From Ciona savignyi (lineage: Eukaryota > Chordata > Ascidiacea > Phlebobranchia > Cionidae), in contig CH000007.1 of assembly GCA_000149265.1 (NCBI GenBank), positions 105,643 to 169,642 on the forward strand: a stretch of 64,000 bases of DNA, given 5' to 3'. The position numbers were made by a program, and so were the translations under genes. Position 1 is the stretch's first letter. Each line of letters opens with the position of its first letter. The notes beneath the pieces were generated by a model. That model did not search any database. It saw nothing but the letters and a program-made list of their open reading frames with translations, and was not told the origin of the DNA. Positions 12,801 to 23,986 of this stretch are shown here, piece by piece.

Positions 12801-15800
12801 TGGAAAAACATAATAAGCAACGGCCTCTCTGTTATTAGTATATGGAATGCTATACATGAGAAAAGTAAGACAGACATACGACACCAGTTAAATTATGGAT
12901 GTCATAATAACATGCGTGTCACGGGCTGTTAAATATGATCTTAACTGTTGGGTTCATAATCAGATACGACGGTTTCATAACCTGACCCGACATTTTGGTA
13001 AACTGATATAAATAATTGCTGCATAATTTTGGCGTGCGCTTGACAGCTTAATTATGAGGTTTTTGGACGGTTTCCACAACAAGACCAAAAGAGAGACGAA
13101 ACTAATTTCATGTTTATCCCAAGGGTAAACAGGGTACTTTAACATAAAGATTACATTAAAAACAGTCAATTATCAATACATATCTCTGTAGTCTGTACAA
13201 TGCCCAAAGGCATTATAGCACAGTAACACAGTAAAAAAAAAACAATTTTCATATTAATCCCTGGGTAAAGAGCAAATTTTAACCCAAAGAGGCTATTAAA
13301 CAAACCCATTCATCAGAACATATCTTTTTACATTGCTTTGGGCATTAAACCACAGTAGTGTGTCCACAGATTAGCATGGTGGGTTAGTATGTGGCCTTTC
13401 AGAAGTAGGGTGGCAAAATTGAAACTGGTCGTTAACTAATTAGTTGTGCCCTTGTGCAAGGCACTTACGGGACATTGCCTGAATCCAGTAGAATGGTGGG
13501 TTCTACCAAAAGTGTGATAAACAGACATTGTGTTTTCCCATTCACAATATAAACATGAATATCCTATCCTATTCAAATTTATCACTACACGTCCACAAAT
13601 TGCCTATGTTAGCATTCAGATTTAAAAGTCATATCTGATCAGAATAAACGCTGTAATTATCTTATAAAAATTAAACAAAGACAAGTGATGCCAACCTGGA
13701 CAGAAGCATCTAGCGCCTTTGCTACCACCAAGATAGAGTCATATGCATATGATGTCACTGATGATGTCATAGTTGATCGCGTGGCCTCTGTCGAGTCCGG
13801 GTCTTTTGACTGTAAGGGAAGGTGATTGATGACTTATGTTATAACTGCTGATTCCAATAAGAAAATGTTATAGTCGAGTTATAAAGGTATTTTAGTGTGG
13901 TATAGGAGACAGTTCTTTATTTATGTTCAAACCATTAATCCACTGGGTTTAAGCAATGTTCGTTTAGCGCTCTTTAACAAGTACAAGTGTACACAATCTG
14001 TATATAGCATGTTATAAAAAACAAACCATTGCAGGTAAAAAATAATAAGAAAAAAACTAGCCGGGGGTTGGTTTCAATCTTACCACCTCCCAGTTTGTGA
14101 CCCGATGTGCAACCTGTAGAGCTAACAGTACACATTGACATAACTTCAAAAGTAATTACCTGAATTGGACTCCTTGCATCCACTAATAAGTGACCTGAAG
14201 TAACCTTTTCCATTTCCGTGCGTGAGCAGTCACTTGCACTCTGCTGCCACAAGTGATCACCAATGGAACCGGTCAATATCCAGACTTTGCGGCTCGGATT
14301 GAGATTTGGATACTTACGGGCAATCTGAAATGCATTGATTCTTTGAAGTAATGTCCAATGTGTGAAAGTGGTTGGTAATAATCAATAATGCCAACACTCG
14401 TTAATATATAAACGTTTGGCCACAAAAAGTATTTTTTGTATGTTTAATTTCTTTTGTATGCTAAAAAAGTAGCTTTTATTGACAATTTGTTGGATGAATG
14501 GGAAGAAGTGACAATTACAACTCTAAGAAAAACATTAAGTCAATAGTATTATAGTTTAACTTGTATATTTGCTTCTATAAAAAGCAAACTTAAAAAACCG
14601 ACACCTAAAATAGATAAAAGTAAGCAGGAAAAAAACGACAGTTGTTATACCACGTCATGGGAAAAGAAATTATAAAAATAGGAGAATTTATGAATTTTTT
14701 AAAGCCATAAAACCCAAAAAATTGTTCAAATTTAGGAAAAAGATTTTGGATAATAGGATTGGATATTCATGTTTTATTCCTATGAATGATAAAACACAAG
14801 TGGGTTATCAGTATCACATGTACAATCGTAAGATTGGGTTACTAAGCTTCTTAAGAGAGCGCCTTGCACTTAAAAACGTTGGGAGCCATGAGTGTAAACC
14901 TTCCCTATCATTAAAATCGCATTTACACCAATGATTAATCAGCCTAATTGTACAAAGTGTTTGCCTCATTTTTCATCTCGAAGACAGGTCAGTAACCATA
15001 AGGAAACTCATTAATATTACATTAAATCTAACGATTAAATAATAGCCTATGGTTATGCGGTCCCATTTCGGTCAAGATGATGCCTATACCTGGCTGTCTG
15101 GTGTCTAAGTTTGAACTTGGCTGTTCCTTTTGATAAAAATTCTGATAAATTTAATAAGAAAACATATAGTTGCCAGTCAAGATTAAAATATTAAAGTTAA
15201 TAAAATGACTGTAGTTTCAAACACATAATGATTAAATTAAAAACCATAATCCTTAAAAAACAGCAATTTCGATTTAAATAATGGGTTTTAATTTGTATTT
15301 TTTTAATTATTCAAAACCTTTGACGCCTGCTTCGTACTATACCTATGCTAAATTAATTAATTTGATAATAAACGTGTTATAACTGTCATTTTGCCGTCTT
15401 CTTACTCTTTTTTTTCTTCATATAGAAAGCTTTTAAATGCGTCTTTTCATCACAGAAATAGAAAATATTTAAAATTAATATTACAAATAATTATTTTGTC
15501 AATGATGTAAAAGTGAAAAGTGATATATCGTTAAATATTGACATATATCTCGATATTTCCCTAAATGGCCGCCAAACCTAATTACGGGTAATAAAAAAAT
15601 GTTTGCTAATTATAAATATAATCAAAAATACAACAATAAAGCAGAAATATGCAAGGGAAAGCGACCTATGCAATGGGTAGTGAGCAATTACAATGGCTCT
15701 ATGTAAATTCAATTTTAAGAAAAAAGATCACTGAAATGAATCCAGTCGCTAGCTAACCAGCTGTGTCTTTAAAACTTAAGGTAATTGTTATGTTCGATTG

Positions 15801-18800
15801 TTAGACAAAGGGTTGTGGAATCGGAACCAGCTGATACCTAATTAGTTTTGTGTTTTAAACCTGACTGTAGCCATAAGGTAAGCTTTAAATTAATTACAAC
15901 TGTTTAAACAGCCTTAATGTTGCCTGTTCCTTAGGAACAAAATTCATATACAGTTAAAAACTAATCTGCTATCACTTAGTGCTTTATTTGCTTTTAATTA
16001 TCACAATTGGACATTTCCTACACACGATAAAACAGAAACCTGTGGGCACAGGATAGCATTTTAATGAATGTTAGCTGTGTTAGCTGTGCAATGATTGACA
16101 TGATAACTCCGCTACTAGAAGATAAACAATTATCGGTATGTAGTTTTACCTGGCAGAACATGACAGCAACATCAGCGCCATCCACAAGAAAGATTTTGAC
16201 GTTGTTTCTGGTGCTCTGAGAATATAACAAAGAGGATATTTAAATCTTTAGTGGTGTAACAAACCGAAAAGGTCAGAGTTCAAATGTAACTTTGGTAATA
16301 CATAGTGTACTGTGATAGTTTTATTAAATAGCTGTGGTGTTGGATAGGTTGGGTACAAACACACACTTCTGAGTGGTCCCGAATGCAATCTTAATACAGG
16401 TTAACGGAGCTATCGCATTTTGCTTAATATAATAGAAACTAATGAAAAAGCCAGTGTGTCACTGTGGATTTTGGTGCCAGTGTGTCACTGTGGATCTATG
16501 CCTAATAATGTATTGAATTTTGCTCTTCATTCCTGGTTCCAGTGTATTACCATGGATCCACCCCTACTAATGTAATGAATCATACACTACATTACTAGTT
16601 CCGGTGTCACCCTGAACCCAACTATGCTAGTGCGATGTATTAAAGCCTACATTCCTGGTCATAATATATACCACCCATACCAATGTAATGTACCATGCAC
16701 TACATTCCTGTTTTGGTATGTCACCTTTGACCCACCTTTTCCAATGTAATCCCAGACTACAAAAGAAAAATAAACACAAAAAAGTCAATACTCTTCAGGA
16801 AATGAAGTATAAAATATTAAAGATAGAAAATAATGATAAAGCCTTCACCACTCCTATTTAGAAATCTTTAGGTTAATTGGGGTGGTTCTATTTAAAAGCA
16901 CTTTGACGTTTTTCAATCAAAAAAATCTTTGTGCCCTGACAGAAAAATTATTTTGTGCTTGAATGACTTATTAGTGGCTAAGCCTTTTATCTGTTTTGTT
17001 TGCAGCTGTTGAAAGCTTGCCTACAGTGAGAAATTCAATACTGAAAACTCAATTAACTCCGGATTACTGAACTAATTTCGCAGGTGTTGTTGAAGTAGGA
17101 TTTAAAGTTCTATAACCGACTTGGTTGTTTTGAATTTAAAACTATACTCACATTTAATTTCTCAAGGCCACTTCCCTTAAGTAGTCCAGCATAGATAGGG
17201 TGGTATGGCGTGGAAACACCAATCGATATTCCAGTGCTTGCTAGTACGGCAAGAAAGTTGTTGAAATCCTAAAAACAGGGTTTTTTAAAGGTTGTACTAG
17301 GAATGTGTAAGTACAGTGCTGGAATTGGGTGTTTTAAAAGGAGCACGATAGCAGGGCTATGCATACACTAACAAATACTAAAAAAATATCAATTGTCTCT
17401 AATTTTGTGTTTTCTATAAAATGACCAAAATTGGCGCCATAAAAGAAAAAAGTTAAAACTTAAAAAAATAAGACGTAAAGTTAAATAAGGCAAAACAACT
17501 TTTTCCTTTTAAGTAAAGACCGTTCTAATGGATATTTTAACTATGTAAAGAAAATAACATTTTTAGCCAGACACTTTGGTTCAGGACCAGATAGATAAAT
17601 TCTCATTAAAAAAGACCAAGTAAGAAGGTGGCTATCATTTCTAGCCAATTTTCCCAAGTTTGAAAATGTCAAATCCACTACCCAAAGGTGCATAATTTAT
17701 GCAATTCCATTCGCATACCATTACATTTGTAGTTTTGCCAGGTGTGTAATGGGTAAATTTGCATCTTAGTACCTATAAGTTGAGTTTCAGTTCAAATGAT
17801 TACTTAGCGCCCTTGTTTTCCAACTTACACATATACTGTGAACTAAAATGATGACTGGATAATTAGATGTGTCATTTCTATCTTGGCAGGTGGATAAATC
17901 ACATTAAACAATTTATTCATGGTTACCGTTTGGTAACTCGAGCAGATGGACGAATCTATTTTGGCAGGTTCACATAAGATTAATAAGACGTTACTGCTTT
18001 TTTAGTGTAACCCAATTAAATTAATAATTTTTGGCAACAACGCACTGTAGCACAAGGGCTTTTCCAAATATATTGTTTTATCCACTATTTCTTAAATAGA
18101 CTTGAATGTAATCATTTACACCACAGACAAAACAACAAGAATGCACCTATGCCAGTCAAGAAAATGCTACATGGTAAAAGTATACCATTATAGGCCTATG
18201 CAATATTTTTTCCCACCCTTTATTGTTAACAAAATTATTATTATTAGCAATATTTTTTTTGTTTCGTTAAGTTCATGAAATAAAAAACAATTTATTATTA
18301 ATGATATAAAAAACCTAATCATAACCAAGGCAACTTAAACCAACCTTAAACCCAGTTGCTGAGTTTGAATGAATGACGTCCACCACCGACCACTTATAAT
18401 ACTGCAGCAAAGTAACCACGGCGACGTACTGAGCACGTAGACTAGGAACCGTTCGGGTGAATGTAGGGTAAAGGTCACGGTTCGACATGATGATGTCATT
18501 TGTGCTAAACGACACCTGAATTTAGGCACTAATAGTTAGTTTTATTTTTTAATAGACTTACATAATAATTTTTAGTACTTCTTCTCCAGCCGGTTGGTCT
18601 AGCGGTTAAGTGCATCGCCTTTCAATCGAAATGTTGCAGGTGCGAAACTGGTCGCTAGCTAATTGTGTCCTTGGGCAAGGCACTTTATCGACATTGCCTG
18701 AACCCAGCGGATAAATGGGTTCTACCAAATTGAAGGAACGTGTAAACTTATCATATACAACCCACTGCAATAGCATCCACTGGGATAAACATGAATATCC

Positions 18801-21800
18801 TATCCTATCCTTCTTAGGTATGTGAATATTATACTTATGATAGAATATAGGATTTATGTTTATCCCCGTGACCATTATTACACAGGCAGTTGTCATTACC
18901 TCATGTCCACTGTCAAGTTACCGGAGCTAATGTAGTGTATTGTACATAATTGATTTTTTCAGTTAGCTGTTGACCAGTTTCCATCTTTTAATCTAATGAC
19001 TGAATTTCAATGCAATAACCTGTATAAGCTATTTGGCCAGTCAATTGGCATTTCTTAGTGCATTAATGCAATAGGCTACTTAAGCCCATCATTACATAAA
19101 AGCTTTTTTGGCATACCATGACATAATTGCTACTGTTGCATAAAATTTAAATAAATAAACCTTACAATGCTTAAAGAAAGACCAAAAATTTATCTCATAA
19201 AAATTATCAATAAATATAAAATACAACAAAGAAAGAAACAATTTTTCCAAATGAACATAATTTCGAATTTGTAATATCACAATATTTAGTTCATTTACCC
19301 CAGTATTTAATAATGTCAAAAAGCAAATCACACCACAGGAACAGAAAAATACTACAAAACTATAAGTAGTTAAAACACGTCATTTAAAAAATAGGATATG
19401 AACATAAATATCCTATCCTATCTTATCATATGAATAAATAAATATAGCAGATGCACCAGCCAAACCATTTCCTATTCATCTCAAATTCGAGTCTGGTGAA
19501 TCCTTACACTCAAGACACAAAAGAGAAAACTGGCCCAACCTGCAACAAATTCCACCACCGTACGGTATTCGCCAATTCTCTAGTCACATGGTTGCAAGAT
19601 GGACCTATCAGGGCCAAGGTTTCCGGTCGCCGTTTCATCTGGGTGAAAAGACTCTGAATCCCATTTGCGATGTTGCACTGTGGATAAGAATAGAATAGGA
19701 TAAGATAGAAAAACCAAGGGGGTTGGATAGAAAAACCAAGGGGGTTAACACACGGGCATTCGTCAAATTACCTCGCGCCCATCGTCAGGTTACCGGAACT
19801 ATTGCAGTGTGTTGTGTATGATTAACATGTTCCTTCAATTTGGTAGAATTCATAAATCCGCTGGGTTCAGGCAATAACTGCTAAGTCTTGCTTAAGGACA
19901 CAACCAACTAGCTAGCGACCAGTAATGGATGTTTTAAAAACTTTCCCACTGTTTGGCTTATTGTCCGACCAATTAGTGTCGTTATCAGTCTGGTGGGTTG
20001 GTGTGTCACTTTTTAGTCCAAAGTTTCGAATGTTTGCAGGTTCAAAACTGGTTGTAAACCAGAAAGTTGTGTCCTTGGCTAAGGCACTTAATTGACATTG
20101 CTTAAACCTATGTGATTGATAGATATTACTGAATTAAAGAACCACCTCAATCAAACACAAAACATAACTCCGGTATAGTGACTGCGGGCGCAAAGCGATC
20201 TAACAATTGCCCGTGTGTTATCAGACATTGCGTTTTCCATTTACAGGAATAAACATGAATATCATATACTATCCTTTGAAGTAGTGATACAAATGATTTC
20301 TTACTCATAGTTATCCCAATAACAGAGAAAAAACACAGTGGGCTTATGTAAAAATGATAAAAAATCGGAAAACAAGTTTAAAATAAAGATGTGAATGTAA
20401 ATTATTGACCATTTAAAATAAATCTAAAGGAGACGAAAATTGATATGCATTTTTCAATTGCTTTAAAAGAAAATTTAATATTTAATGTGTCCCTTAATTA
20501 CATATTTTCCCTATTAAGTATGCTGTCTGAGTAGTTTGGCATTAATGATAAGCTAACTGGCACACAATCAGTTTTAGGACTCTAATTTGCAACATCTAAA
20601 GTAGAAAAACCACAATCGTACAATCTGTTTCGAACTGCAAACTGCAAATAGCAATAATATACTAAAAAAAAATTGTTAATTATGGTTTTTACTTATTTTT
20701 AAGGATCTAACATAGTTAACTTTGAATTAAATAGCAACACATAAATTCGATTTTGATTAAAAACAATTAAGCCAATATGATTAAATAAAAGTTTTGTCAA
20801 AATGTATACAAAATGCATATTTATTCTTTTATATTAGATTTATTATTTAGTTATATTGACTTAATTAAATAATTTTAAATTGCACGGTTTTTAGTATTTA
20901 TTTAAAAGCTTAACGACCAGTTATGTTTGTTTGTTCTTTATGTCGTATCATGTCCATGTATCTGACACATTTTTATTTACTATATTTTTGCCAATTTGTT
21001 CCTATTTTTTAGATTATTTTTTATTCTTTTTTATTAACTATAATGAATAAGAAAAAACTAAAATAAACTAAATTATTGACGTGTGCTTACTTAAAAGAGG
21101 GGATTAGAGTATGTTTAGATTAAATAGAAACCTAGGAATGAAATTGGCAAACTTCTCAGTTATATGGTAAAATAATTTGAAACAGCTGCTTATATTGTGT
21201 GAAAAAGAATTTCTAAGTTTAAAAATCACATTGCACACAAGATTTAAATAGTTAATATTTAACCAAAAAAATAAAAAAAATTAATTTATTTAAAAAAAAA
21301 AACAAAAAAAACAAGAGTGCATTTGAAATTTTTCACAACTGTGATGCTAATTTTTCACAACTGTGAAGGAATTCAACCCATATGACATTTGGCAGACATT
21401 CTACTGAATAATGATGCATGGATCTCTACTAATTTATTGATTTGTATGTGTTAAAGAATTTGTCAGTGTTTTCCCTTGGGCCAAATGCACTGATTATCTC
21501 TGTCAAGTCATTAGAGTTAAATATACTTAAAAATTGATGGGGTGGTTTTTCGGTATTGATTTTTTACCAGCATGCCTGGAAATCCACAAAAGTTATTTTC
21601 GAAATATATGTAATCGGCCAACTAATGTCAATGTGATCCAATTTTGGTTAATGTGTCGCCTATGGGAATGACATACGCATGAAATATCTTGGCTCTTGCA
21701 CAAAACACTATTATACTAACTTAAAATATTCCATCTAATTTTTATTAATTTACTTTAGTCTACTTTGTATGATAGAAACAAACTGAATGGTAAAATAGGG

Positions 21801-23900
21801 CAACACTAAATAGACTGGTCGTTTTACCACTAGACAGAAATGACATGCTCGTTTTTTTAAAGCTACACAAATAATTTAATCTACGTACTGTATTGTTGGC
21901 TTTTTGTTTTAACCGCTGGTAAGCGGCTAGTTTCAAACACGACATGTTTCTGCTGACATTGCGTGCGTTGCTTCCGAACCCCCATTGATTTAACTATACG
22001 TGGGGACAGATACCAGGAAGGACAAAGCTATTGGCTAATACAACTTATTTTTATTTATAACTTGGTAAATCAATTCAATAAAGTTTGAATTTACGTTGGG
22101 CATCACATAATTACAAAATTGTAATGTTGTGAAACTACCTCTAACATGGGGAATTCCCTAAAGACGTACTGACGTCAAATCCCGGAAGGCGAAACACGGT
22201 CACAGATAAACGGAATGTGCAATCTCAAAATCGACAAACTAATCACTAGTTGTTCGTGTGTCACACCAATAATCGATACGTTGTGAGATACGTAGAGTTA
22301 AAAGCGCGACTAATTGAGATGCATTTGCGTCAATAAAACAACACATCGGATTTTTCAGTTTACTCTCTACGTCTAAACTGGCGCTTGCGTCAAAAAAATC
22401 CAATCAAACTCCAGTTTTTCAAACGCAAGGGGGTCAGGTCTAAAGTTCTACCCACCCGACTGAAGGTTTAGCAGCTGTTTTTTTTTTGGTTTAAATTGGG
22501 TGTTGTTAAAAAACACTTTCGTACATACAGCTGTATCCACATGTACACACGCTTTCACGCCGAGGGGCGGTTGTTTCGGCATAGTGAATGTAAAATGTGC
22601 CCGCTTTTCCGTAAGCTTATAAAACACACATCCACCAGATTGGAAACCGGTGTGAAAACCAGGCTTAAATCCCGGGGAATTGGTGAAACGGTGTATGTTT
22701 GCACTTACTGGGGTGTCAACTGCTTCTAAACACAGCTCATAATTTTCCAGTACGTTTGAATCGTTGTTAATATCAGCGAAAGATTGTAGTATGCCGTCCC
22801 ATACTGATTGAAGTCGAACATCAGTTTGCCGGTTATTTACGAATTGGTTGAATGTTTCAACCTGCATAGGATATTTTGATTTAATTCAAGGGCTATCACC
22901 ACGTGTTGCTAGAATATTGGGTCGTCAAGAACACGTAAGTAAGAATCTTGTAGCCGAATGGCTAGTGCAACTGATTCATATACACATATCTAAGTATTAA
23001 AACGATCTTGTTAACAAGATCATCGTGGATTCGAAACTTAACCCGGTAAAAAATATTTTTTTACTGTAATATTTTTTGACGTAAAAAATCTGATGATTAC
23101 GTGTTAAATGGCTCATACTTATCCTCTCACGGGATAAGCACGTGTAAAACTCATGTGCGGTTAAAAATCAATGTCATGTGAAATAATGAACACCACTGCC
23201 ATAGCTCCGGTAAATCGACTTCGGGTGTTTCGAGGTGGTATTACAATTGTATGTGTTATTATAAGACTCTGATTGCCCCACATATAGGGGAAACATCCTA
23301 TCGTATAAAGATATTCCTGCAAATTAAAGAAACGCATACTCCGTTGGTCCATCCTTGAGGGAAGGGTAGGAAAACAGCAACCCACAAAATTGTCCGCGAT
23401 GTTATCCGATCTACGTTGTCACCTCTCATTGGCTGAGCAGATCCAGGATTGTTGTTGCCATAGTTACTGCAGAACACTCGTGTTGCAGGTCCTGTGGGTT
23501 GCCGAGTGTTTAGCCCGATCGCCCTCGGTCTTAAACTGTGTCTACGACTTCGTTTTGTCGGCGCTTTGTCGCGTTTAGCAAGCGCGCCAAGCGATCTGGT
23601 GAACTTGTGCTGCTTCTCTATTCTCAGAACTCGATTTATTTGAGTGTCAGGGGGCGTTGCAGGATAGTTCACGCCTTGCCAAGTGCAATTAAAAACGCGC
23701 GTTTGAAGAGCGTTTGGAAGCAGCGGGGCGGAAGCCCTTACTCCCTCGGTTTTAAAATTTAATGCGGTAGTACGGTATTTTCGTGCAGTCTGCTCCGTTC
23801 TGTCATCTGCCAATCTCGAACTATTCAGCACTCGGTTGTGGCTTATTGCATCATTATGCAACACACAGATAAGCATTATACTTATCCAACAGCAAGGCAT
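870..23900 (-). CDS. GABA-B-type class C GPCR (about 19 exons, 3' end beyond window)
   Basis: A metabotropic GABA-B-family receptor of the plasma membrane. Exons found by reading splice sites and homology (minus strand): 23900-~23415, 23316-~23245, 22861-22709, 19677-19540, 18515-18345, 17268-17152, 16215-16150, 14324-14160, 13809-13696, 9759-9661, 8792-8651, 8315-8162, 6920-6788, 6419-6312, 5707-5585, 4980-4870, 4405-4269, 2316-~2163, 1022-870. Phases agree across the exons from 22861 to 4269. Exon 1 starts with a signal peptide ([17 protein letters not shown]) and a long basic linker. Exons 2-10 encode the Venus-flytrap ANF-type domain ([25 protein letters not shown]). Exons 11-18 encode the seven-helix domain ([62 protein letters not shown]). 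The last exon gives a charged coiled-coil tail ([17 protein letters not shown]). Sequence resembles GABBR2 in helices 1-5 and GABBR1 in places, so the subunit is not assigned. Uncertain: the boundaries of exons 1-2, the 3' end of the 2316 exon, and exons past position 870. Confidence 0.9.
1033..1385 (+). repeat. G-rich minisatellite, about 21-bp unit
   Basis: About 16 imperfect copies of TTTTGTGGGTTACTAGGGGG. The plus strand has many runs of three to five Gs. It lies in a receptor intron next to the last visible exon. Confidence 0.9.
1558..1816 (-). repeat. SINE, near full length
   Basis: Starts with the tail ATAGGATAGG and ends with the tRNA-like head. B-box-like GCGACCAGTTCGAACC and A-box-like end CCAGACTAACTGG are visible. 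Confidence 0.85.
1910..2165 (+). repeat. Diverged tandem repeat in receptor intron
   Basis: Imperfect units with CCCATGTAATCTAATATTTT and CATTTAATTTAACCC, roughly 50-65 bp long. The tract runs up to the 3' edge of the receptor's last transmembrane exon. Confidence 0.6.
2515..2762 (-). repeat. SINE, near full length
   Basis: ATAGGATAGGATATTTATGG tail to GACTAGCTAGCACCCAGTTT and the head. A further 3' fragment lies at 2466-2500. Confidence 0.8.
2797..2890 (-). repeat. SINE fragment
   Basis: ACACGGGCAATCGTC and CACCGTCGGGTTACC, the SINE 3' domain only. Confidence 0.75.
3080..3207 (+). repeat. T-rich tandem repeat
   Basis: Three imperfect copies of TTTTTTTGATACTTTTTAAT plus TTATTTTAAG. Confidence 0.65.
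3838..3918 (+). repeat. SINE 3' fragment
   Basis: AAGGTAATCTGACGATTGCC through AACATGAATATCCTATCC. It is adjacent and opposed to the next copy, making an inverted pair. Confidence 0.8.
3940..4230 (-). repeat. SINE, full length
   Basis: From ATTAGGATAGGAATTCATG to the head ACCACCAGACTAATCTGTCG. It ends 39 bp from a receptor exon. Confidence 0.88.
4440..4570 (+). repeat. TTATTATGGGTATCTTTT-type repeat, first tract
   Basis: Repeats of TTATTATTGGTCTCTTT, GGCAAAATGTCCCTTTTATT and TATCTTTTATTATTTT. Same family as 5785-5995. Confidence 0.6.
4999..5280 (-). repeat. SINE, full length
   Basis: From TTAGGATAGGATATTCATG to the head. It begins about 20 bp upstream of the receptor exon 4980-4870. Confidence 0.88.
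5785..5995 (+). repeat. TTATTATGGGTATCTTTT-type repeat, second tract
   Basis: Four or five imperfect copies of TTATTATGGGTATCTTTTGG followed by CAAAGGGCC. It lies between two receptor exons. Confidence 0.7.
6020..6180 (+). repeat. Old SINE head copy
   Basis: GGTTGTAGGATCAAAACCAG and GGTTGGTCGGTTAAGTTTTG match the B-box and following part with many changes. Confidence 0.5.
7695..7990 (+). repeat. Old SINE head copies
   Basis: Three diverged GAAACCAGCCGCTAGGTAG or AAACCAG-type B-box segments, apparently tandem. Confidence 0.5.
8845..8910 (+). repeat. SINE 3' fragment
   Basis: GAGGTGATCTGACGATTGCC and CATGTGTTAACCCCTTGG. It lies just upstream of receptor exon 8792-8651. Confidence 0.75.
9095..9600 (+). 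repeat. Pyrimidine-rich diverged repeat tract
   Basis: C- and T-rich sequence with recurring CATGTATACCCA, CCTCCCA and CATCTAATACCC. Open frames here are compositional. It lies in a receptor intron. Confidence 0.7.
10420..10635 (+). repeat. Intronic duplication, copy 1
   Basis: Matches 12410-12895, sharing TACTTATGTGATGTTTACA, GTGGTTAGTTTTATGCTT and AAGCAACAGCCTTTCTATTA. This copy is uninterrupted. Confidence 0.85.
11525..11810 (+). repeat. Minisatellite, about 33-bp unit
   Basis: Seven to eight copies of ACTATATCCCAATGTAATAT followed by AAATACCCAAACC. Overlapping minus-strand frames through it (repeating [10 protein letters not shown]) are products of the repeat, not genes. Confidence 0.92.
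12410..12895 (+). repeat. Intronic duplication, copy 2, with about 270-bp insertion
   Basis: Homologous to 10420-10635, but split after GGTTAGTTTTATGCTT by sequence from about 12487 to 12757. It resumes at TTTTTTTAATGTTTTAAAAT. Confidence 0.85.
13370..13572 (+). repeat. SINE, internally shortened
   Basis: Head GCATGGTGGGTTAGTATGTG to tail ACATGAATATCCTATCC, with the central domain deleted. It lies next to receptor exon 13809-13696. Confidence 0.8.
14750..14850 (-). repeat. SINE 3' fragment
   Basis: ATAGGATTGGATATTCATG through ACAATCGTAAGATTGGG. Confidence 0.65.
15735..15890 (+). repeat. Old SINE head copy
   Basis: CCAGTCGCTAGCTAACCAG and GGGTTGTGGAATCGGAACC resemble the SINE head with many changes. 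Confidence 0.45.
16465..16765 (+). repeat. Diverged tandem repeat, about 60-bp unit
   Basis: Four to five degenerate units sharing TTCCAGTGTATTACCATGGA, CCACCCCTACTAATGTAATG and a CACTACATTCCTG segment. It lies in a receptor intron and has no coding potential. Confidence 0.75.
18592..18812 (+). repeat. SINE, near full length with tRNA-like head
   Basis: The head CCGGTTGGTCTAGCGGTTAA, GTGCATCGCC (A-box-like) and GCAGGTGCGAAACTGG (B-box-like) is the clearest in the window. The tail reads ATCCTATCC. Confidence 0.88.
18840..18945 (-). repeat. SINE 3' fragment, opposed to previous copy
   Basis: ATAGAATATAGGATTTATG then ACAGGCAGTTGTCATTACC. With 18592-18812 it makes a tail-to-tail inverted pair. 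Confidence 0.75.
19686..19925 (-). repeat. SINE with short internal duplication
   Basis: GATAGAAAAACCAAGGGGGT occurs twice in tandem near the tail. It ends in TAGCTAGCGACCAGT and starts 9 bp upstream of receptor exon 19677-19540. Confidence 0.85.
19975..20275 (+). repeat. SINE, full length, diverged
   Basis: CAGTCTGGTGGGTTGGTGTG head, GCAGGTTCAAAACTGGTTG B-box and AACATGAATATCATATACT tail. It is head-to-head with 19686-19925. Confidence 0.8.
22370..22389 (+). repeat. 20-bp inverted repeat, left copy
   Basis: CGTCTAAACTGGCGCTTGCG, whose exact reverse complement lies at 23967-23986. The pair brackets the first three exons of the GABA-B receptor gene. Confidence 0.9.
22948..23062 (+). repeat. 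tRNA-Ser-like short repeat (second SINE family)
   Basis: TTGTAGCCGAATGGCTAGTG, then GTGGATTCGAAACTTAACCC and an A/T tail. The layout copies the A-box and B-box of tRNA-Ser. Confidence 0.7.
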
Positions 23901-23966
23901 TATCTGTTTCGGGTAAAACTAAAACCCTGTTAACAAAATAATGAAAACACTTATTAAATTATTAAG

Positions 23967-23986
23967 CGCAAGCGCCAGTTTAGACG
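23967..23986 (-). repeat. 20-bp inverted repeat, right copy
   Basis: Exact reverse complement of 22370-22389. It lies 67 bp upstream of the receptor start codon, in the likely 5' UTR or promoter. Confidence 0.9.

Noticed and set aside
18594-18660. Possible tRNA gene
   Set aside because: A- and B-box-like sequences belong to the SINE head; arms do not pair as a clover-leaf and the SINE body follows directly.
22448-22700. Continuation of the receptor frame past 22709
   Set aside because: A GTAAGTGC donor follows the DTP codons and homology to the flytrap domain resumes in the exon at 19677, so the rest is intron read-through.
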